Positions 12,868 to 17,427 of a DNA stretch of 17,427 nucleotides are shown one piece after another (the stretch's first letter is position 1; each line of letters starts with the position of its first letter). A program made the position numbers and the translations under genes. Source of the stretch: Planctomycetota bacterium (GTDB lineage Bacteria; Planctomycetota; GCA-002687715; DRQF01); contig JAJRYU010000073.1 in the NCBI GenBank assembly GCA_024275615.1, positions 1-17,427 on the forward strand, given 5' to 3'. Below the pieces are notes generated by a model. That model was given only the letters and a program-made list of their open reading frames with translations. It searched no databases and had not been told where the DNA came from.

Positions 12868-15800
12868 TCAATGAAAGTCTCTCGACTTAGTCTGCAGGCC
12901 TTGCAGCAAGTGACTGATATTTTTGACATATCCCACCAAAATATGCACCACTCCTTCAGACTTCTCGACTTGTCCTTTCATCATTAAAAGACTGCCACTC
13001 AAAAGATCGACGCGGAACCGTTCTTGTTCTTTCACTCGGAGGATGGCATTCATCTGGCCGTCTTCGTCCTCCAAGGTCACAAACATGACTCCTGAAGCTG
13101 TAGCTGGTCGTTGCCTGCAAATACTAATCCCAGCCACGGTGACCGGCTCTTTGTGGCGAGCCGCAGTGACCCCCAAAGAACCAATGATTCCCATTTTGTT
13201 CAATGTCGGACGCAAGAGTTTCATGGGATGAGCTTCTAAGGAAAGTCCTGTGCGGCTGTAGTCGGCAAAGACGATGTCTTTTTGCTCTGGTGCTGGCAAA
13301 GTGGGAGTCTCTTCTTCGAGAAGAGTTGTGGGGAAAAGTGGCATACTTTTGAAGTCTTGGCCTGCGCGCCACCAAGCTTCACGACGGTGGCGGCTGAGAC
13401 TGCGGAAGGCTCCTGCTTCCGCGAGCAAGGCTGCGTCTCGACCATTAAGATCGGCACGACGCAGGCAATCTTCCACACTCAAAAAAGGCGCCTTATTGCG
13501 CGCCTGAATGAGGCGCCCGGTTGTTTTTTGGGGCAGTCCTTTCACGAGCCTAAGACCCAGGCGCAAAGCTGGACCGCCTTTGCCGTATAGAGAAGGGTGG
13601 AGATCACATGCGGCTGGGGTTATCGCTAAGGGAGGGACATCATTCGTTTCAAGTGTCGAGTCGAAGTCACTAAAGAGAACATCGATGGGGCGCAGTGGCA
13701 CGCCGTGCTTTTTGGCGCAAGCAAGAAGTTGAGCGGGGCCGTAGAAACCCATCGGTTGACTATTAAGAAGTGAACAGGCAAAAGCGGCCGGTTCAAATCG
13801 TTTCAACCAAAGTGAGATATAGGTGAGAAGGGCAAAACTGGCAGCGTGGCTTTCTGGGAAGCCGTATTCTCCGAAGCCTTTGATTTGATTGAAAACGGAT
13901 TCGGCGAATTCTTCTTTGTAGCCACGTTCCTTCATACCTGAGAGCAACTTTTCTTCAAACTCATGGATGATGCCGGGACGACGCCAGGCACCCATGGCGC
14001 GTCTCAACATATCTGCCTCTCCTGGAGTAAAACCCGCAGCGACAACGGCGAGTTTCATCACTTGTTCTTGAAATATGGGAACCCCTAAGGTTTTGTCTAA
14101 AACTTCACGAAGGTCTTTCGATGGATAGGTGACTTGTTCTAATCCGGCTCGCCTTTTGAGATAAGGGTGGACCATGCCTCCTTGGATGGGGCCGGGGCGG
14201 ACGATGGCAACTTCGATGACAAGATCGTAAAAACACTTAGGCTTGAAGCGGGGCAGCATCGCCATCTGTGCGCGGCTTTCAATTTGGAAAACTCCGAGGG
14301 TGTCGGCCCGAGTTGCCATTTCATAGACCGCTGGAATTTCTGCCGGGATGGTCGCTAAGTCATAACGCTTACCGCGAAGTTTTTCGATGAGATCAAAAGC
14401 TTTGTGAACCGCCGTGAGCATGCCAAGCGCCAAACAATCGACTTTGAGAATGTTAAGAGCATCGATATCGTCTTTATCCCATTGGATGACGGTACGGTTG
14501 TCCATGGCTGCATTTTCAATGGGGCAGAGTTCATCAAGTCTACCCTGGGTGATAACCATGCCACCGGTATGTTGGGAAAGATGGCGCGGGAAGCCTTGAA
14601 TTTCTCTTACCAGAGTCATGACTTGGCGCAGAAGTGGATCTTGAGGATCAAGCCCAGCTTCGATGATGCGTTCGGCTGCCAGTTCACTGCCATCCCAATA
14701 GTGTAGATTTTTGGCCAAGCGCTCGGTTTGATCAAGGGAAAGTCCAAGTGCTTTGCCAACATCACGGACTGCCGAACGACCACGGTAAGTGATGACTGTG
14801 GCGGCTAAAGCTGCCCTTGTTCTTCCATAGCGTTCATAGACATATTGAATGACTTCTTCCCGGCGTTCGTGTTCAAAATCAACATCAATGTCGGGGGGTT
14901 CATTCCGGTCTTTAGATATGAATCGCTCGAAGAGAAGATCAAAACGGTCGGGATCAACAGCGGTAATACCTAAGGAGTAGCAAACGGCGGAGTTGGCGGC
15001 ACTACCCCGTCCCTGGCAGAGGATGCCGCGGGATCTTGCAAAATGCACGAGGTCATAGACCGTAAGGAAGAACCCTTCGTAATTCATCTCCTTGATGAGG
15101 GTGAGTTCATACTCGATGAGTTGGGCTACTTTGCCTGGAACCCCTGTGGGCCAGCGGTCCTTTGCTCCTGCGTAAGTTAAGGATTTTAAGTTGCGCCCTG
15201 TGGCTTCATCCGGATATTCATATTGCAGTTCATCCAAAGAAAAGTGGCAGCGGCGTGCTATGTCCACACTGCGGAGAAGAAGATCAGGACGAGTTCGGTA
15301 GAGAAACCGTAGTTTGTCAAGGGAAAGCATGGCATGGCAGCCTTCGCTAGGTACTTTGTGCCCTAAATCTCGAACCTGGCAGCCATGGCGAATCGCGTGC
15401 AAAGTGTCCCGTAATGGTCGACGTGCATCGTTATGAGCATCGACGGCACCGACAGCAACTAAGGGGACACCACTTTTATCTTCCAGCCAAGTGTAGCGTG
15501 CCAATCTACTGTAATCGTCTGGACCATCATGGAGGCTGGCGGCCAACCATAGGTGATCTTTAAAAATGGATTTCCAACTCGTTAGTTGTGGCAACAAAGC
15601 AGTGAGTGCATTCTTCTGTACGCGAGGCCCTAAAATATTCTCTGGAGTGACATAGAGAGCAAAAAGACCCTTAGAGAAGCTGGCGACGTCAGCTTGATTA
15701 AGATGGCAGGTCCCTTTGCCACCACGTCGCCGCCCTAAAGTGATGAGGCGTGAGAGTCTTCCATAAGCGGCACGACTCGTTGCGAGAAGCACAACGCGAC

Positions 15801-16143
15801 CAGCATCACGTGTATTGATTTCGCTGCCGATGATGAAATGAATCTTGTGGTCTTTGGCGGCTACGTGTGCACGAACAATGCCAGCCAAAGAATCGACATC
15901 GGTGAGAGCTATAGCCTGATAACCATGATTCTTCGCTGCTTCTATCAATTCATCCGGGTGAGAAGCGCCCCGCAAGAAGCTGTAATTACTGACACAAAAA
16001 AGTTCGGCGTAGCCTATCTCCTTAGAGTGATTTAATTTTGGATTCTCTTGGGATTTATTCTCGTTGCTTGCCCCAGACAAAGAGATCACTTGTTTTTGTT
16101 TGAATGGGTGAGGTCTTCGTTTTGGATTGGGTTGCTCTGGCAT
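12868..16143 (-). CDS. dnaE2: Error-prone DNA polymerase III alpha subunit DnaE2
   Basis: A protein of 1091 residues, close to the usual 1030-1090 for DnaE2. DnaE2 carries out mutagenic translesion synthesis with ImuB. After a Lys/Pro-rich N-terminal extension of about 44 residues, a PHP domain begins (YAELFCVSNYSFLRGASHP). Its normal first His-x-His pair is missing (FCV), and TDVDSLAG replaces the usual TDH motif, so the PHP metal site looks degraded, as is common in DnaE2. The polymerase core has PDIDVDF at 417-423 (catalytic Asp418 and Asp420) and LKVDCLALGM with Asp569 as the third acid. A helix-hairpin-helix region and an OB fold (MFVTLEDEDGQMNAILR) follow, ending in the DnaE2-typical SRDFH. 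It starts 15 nt after imuB and is surely co-transcribed with it. In this family the operon is LexA-regulated; the promoter is outside the window. Confidence 0.97.
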   Translation of the reverse strand: MPEQPNPKRRPHPFKQKQVISLSGASNENKSQENPKLNHSKEIGYAELFCVSNYSFLRGASHPDELIEAAKNHGYQAIALTDVDSLAGIVRAHVAAKDHKIHFIIGSEINTRDAGRVVLLATSRAAYGRLSRLITLGRRRGGKGTCHLNQADVASFSKGLFALYVTPENILGPRVQKNALTALLPQLTSWKSIFKDHLWLAASLHDGPDDYSRLARYTWLEDKSGVPLVAVGAVDAHNDARRPLRDTLHAIRHGCQVRDLGHKVPSEGCHAMLSLDKLRFLYRTRPDLLLRSVDIARRCHFSLDELQYEYPDEATGRNLKSLTYAGAKDRWPTGVPGKVAQLIEYELTLIKEMNYEGFFLTVYDLVHFARSRGILCQGRGSAANSAVCYSLGITAVDPDRFDLLFERFISKDRNEPPDIDVDFEHERREEVIQYVYERYGRTRAALAATVITYRGRSAVRDVGKALGLSLDQTERLAKNLHYWDGSELAAERIIEAGLDPQDPLLRQVMTLVREIQGFPRHLSQHTGGMVITQGRLDELCPIENAAMDNRTVIQWDKDDIDALNILKVDCLALGMLTAVHKAFDLIEKLRGKRYDLATIPAEIPAVYEMATRADTLGVFQIESRAQMAMLPRFKPKCFYDLVIEVAIVRPGPIQGGMVHPYLKRRAGLEQVTYPSKDLREVLDKTLGVPIFQEQVMKLAVVAAGFTPGEADMLRRAMGAWRRPGIIHEFEEKLLSGMKERGYKEEFAESVFNQIKGFGEYGFPESHAASFALLTYISLWLKRFEPAAFACSLLNSQPMGFYGPAQLLACAKKHGVPLRPIDVLFSDFDSTLETNDVPPLAITPAACDLHPSLYGKGGPALRLGLRLVKGLPQKTTGRLIQARNKAPFLSVEDCLRRADLNGRDAALLAEAGAFRSLSRHRREAWWRAGQDFKSMPLFPTTLLEEETPTLPAPEQKDIVFADYSRTGLSLEAHPMKLLRPTLNKMGIIGSLGVTAARHKEPVTVAGISICRQRPATASGVMFVTLEDEDGQMNAILRVKEQERFRVDLLSGSLLMMKGQVEKSEGVVHILVGYVKNISHLLQGLQTKSRDFH

Positions 16144-16158
16144 TCTAACTCGCCTGTT

Positions 16159-17427
16159 CTAGACAAAGAGGCCTTGTTGATACCATTGGCCAGCGTGACG
16201 ATCCTGGTAGACCCAGAGTCTGGAACCGTCTTGGGTTTGAATGACGTAATAGTCACGACAAGTGTCATGACCGTCCCACCAACCAGAAGAAAGACGTTCT
16301 GGGCCGTTAATGATTCGAAGCAAACCGCGATGAGGGCCTGTCAATATCTCAACTGGGCGGCCGTGAGCATGGATGGCAATAGCAATGATCTGAGGGGTTG
16401 GCGACAATTCTAAAGGGCGTGTGCCCATAGGAGGGTGAGGGGGATTTTCATCTTCTTCATCAATGCCAGCTCGCACCCAGGTGTAGGCCAATTCCGGTCG
16501 GTGCTCTTCTGTTAGCTTTGGGGTAAGAACGCGGTCTTCTCCCAAGCGGCATCCCAGTTTGTCCATGAGTTGAATGGCTTCATCATTCCAATAAAGGGCA
16601 CTCTCCGCAGCGAAGAGAAGTCCTTGTTCTGGCAGGAGGGAGAGGCGTTTTTGGAGTTTAAGGCGCATCCGATCAACGGTGCCGGTGAGCCTTTGGTTTT
16701 CTAATTTGTTGTCCAAGAGTTTGAGCAAGTTGCTCGATTTTCTTTGAGCACGCCGAGGTCTTAAGACGATAGCGATCTCATTTTTGCTCTCGGCCAATCG
16801 AAGCAGCAAAGTGGCTTCAGACAAACCTTCATCTCGACGTTCCAATTGCAATTCAATTTGATCAAAAAGTCTTTTAGCCGCAAACAAAAGGCTGCTCTTA
16901 TTTTGAGTGGGAGGCCACCATTCGATCTTTTCTTCCAATTTACGAGGGGGTTTGTGACGGCGGAGAGGTTCGTGACGGTCGCCATAGACTAAGAGAAGTT
17001 TTTCTGTGAGTTCTTCTCCTAACCGGGCTCGCATACCAGCCAAAGGCAGGCTGTAGAGATCGCCCAAAGTTTGGAGACCAGAAAGTCGTAGTTGTTCGGC
17101 AACCACAATAGCCGGTTCAAGGATTGTCCATGGTAGTTGGTTGAGGGTTTCTTTGAGTGCGGTGATACCAATTCGTCTTATTGTTTTATCACCATGAATA
17201 CGACTTATGATGCTTGCTGCTTCCGCTCTGTGCGCGATAACAAGATGATGGTGGTGACCTAAGTGATAGAGAACGCGACGCACATGATGGACCATCTCTT
17301 CTTCACCACCGAAATGACAGGTGGTGCGGCTGATCTCGATCAACAAAGCTGAGCCAGATCCAAATGGGTCAATGACCACATCTGGGCTGAAGCGAAGCAT
17401 CCCGGTTGCCAAACTCTTGAGTGAGGT
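16159..17427 (-). CDS. imuB: ImuB, catalytically inactive Y-family polymerase-like mutasome protein (5' end beyond window)
   Basis: The minus-strand frame is open to the window edge. An in-frame TTG at 17412 is not credible as a start, because conserved ImuB sequence (SLATGMLRFSPDVV) runs through it. Roughly the first 90-100 residues are missing. ImuB bridges DnaE2, ImuA and the beta clamp. Visible features are the palm segment ALLIEISRTTCHFGGEEE, where active Y-family enzymes have a SxDE acidic motif that is absent here; the HhH-like LQTLGDLYSLPLAGMRARLG; and the C-terminal signature GPERLSSGWW, RDYYVIQ, RLWVYQD and WYQQGLF. The pentapeptide QGLLF (16612-16626) fits the QxxLF beta-clamp-binding consensus. 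A run HLGHHHH lies near 17250-17265. Its stop is 15 nt before dnaE2. Confidence 0.95.
   Translation of the reverse strand, partial: TSLKSLATGMLRFSPDVVIDPFGSGSALLIEISRTTCHFGGEEEMVHHVRRVLYHLGHHHHLVIAHRAEAASIISRIHGDKTIRRIGITALKETLNQLPWTILEPAIVVAEQLRLSGLQTLGDLYSLPLAGMRARLGEELTEKLLLVYGDRHEPLRRHKPPRKLEEKIEWWPPTQNKSSLLFAAKRLFDQIELQLERRDEGLSEATLLLRLAESKNEIAIVLRPRRAQRKSSNLLKLLDNKLENQRLTGTVDRMRLKLQKRLSLLPEQGLLFAAESALYWNDEAIQLMDKLGCRLGEDRVLTPKLTEEHRPELAYTWVRAGIDEEDENPPHPPMGTRPLELSPTPQIIAIAIHAHGRPVEILTGPHRGLLRIINGPERLSSGWWDGHDTCRDYYVIQTQDGSRLWVYQDRHAGQWYQQGLFV

Noticed and set aside
17236..17277. His-rich run HLGHHHH in ImuB as an engineered tag or vector contamination
   Set aside because: It lies inside conserved ImuB sequence with matching flanks, so it is natural coding sequence.
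1..17427. CRISPR arrays, insertion sequences, tRNA or rRNA genes
   Set aside because: No regularly spaced repeats, transposase motifs, terminal inverted repeats, or T-loop plus acceptor-stem patterns were found by eye on either strand.

Overview
The window looks like chromosomal DNA of an environmental Gram-negative bacterium, most likely a member of the Planctomycetota or a neighbouring lineage. The reasons are circumstantial: an exported FG-GAP/VCBS protein with a C-terminal beta-rich domain, exported TPR and PA14 fusions, a tiny membrane protein with a C-terminal 'RGMSADEI' segment, and an imuB-dnaE2 mutagenesis pair. No rRNA, tRNA, CRISPR array, transposase or phage gene was seen.

Layout. 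(1) 1-559: C-terminal part, or all, of an unrecognised protein. It is followed by a strong bidirectional terminator that also ends the convergent FG-GAP gene (658-2334, minus). (2) 2565-6923, plus: four consecutive genes whose products all appear to be exported or membrane-anchored. They are a TPR protein with a retropepsin-like aspartyl protease domain and a probable dead trypsin-like domain, a small lipoprotein, a small His/Cys-rich exported protein with two LTxxQ motifs, and a SirB1/transglutaminase-like + TPR + PA14 fusion. This is the least conventional part of the window. (3) 6914-7609, minus: a HAD phosphatase overlapping the previous gene tail-to-tail. (4) 7872-9038, plus: a divergent, enlarged ribose-phosphate pyrophosphokinase homologue with an inverted-repeat leader. 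(5) 9316-9525, minus: a 69-residue membrane protein, then about 440 bp without a convincing gene. (6) 9966-12857: a divergent pair made of a multi-pass GT-C glycosyltransferase (minus) and a GT2 polyprenyl-phosphate-sugar synthase type enzyme (plus). A GT2 enzyme loading a lipid carrier and a GT-C enzyme using that carrier outside the membrane is a familiar pairing. The GT-C gene carries an in-frame 156-bp tandem duplication at its N-terminus. (7) 12868-17427, minus: error-prone polymerase dnaE2 directly downstream of imuB, whose 5' end lies outside the window.

How the genes work together. imuB and dnaE2 form the damage-induced translesion synthesis 'mutasome'. The two glycosyltransferases probably decorate an envelope glycan or protein. 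The 2565-6923 cluster is proposed here as an extracytoplasmic proteolysis or protein-remodelling module. That is inference from architecture and co-orientation, not established knowledge. All family calls come from reading motifs by eye; no database search was run.
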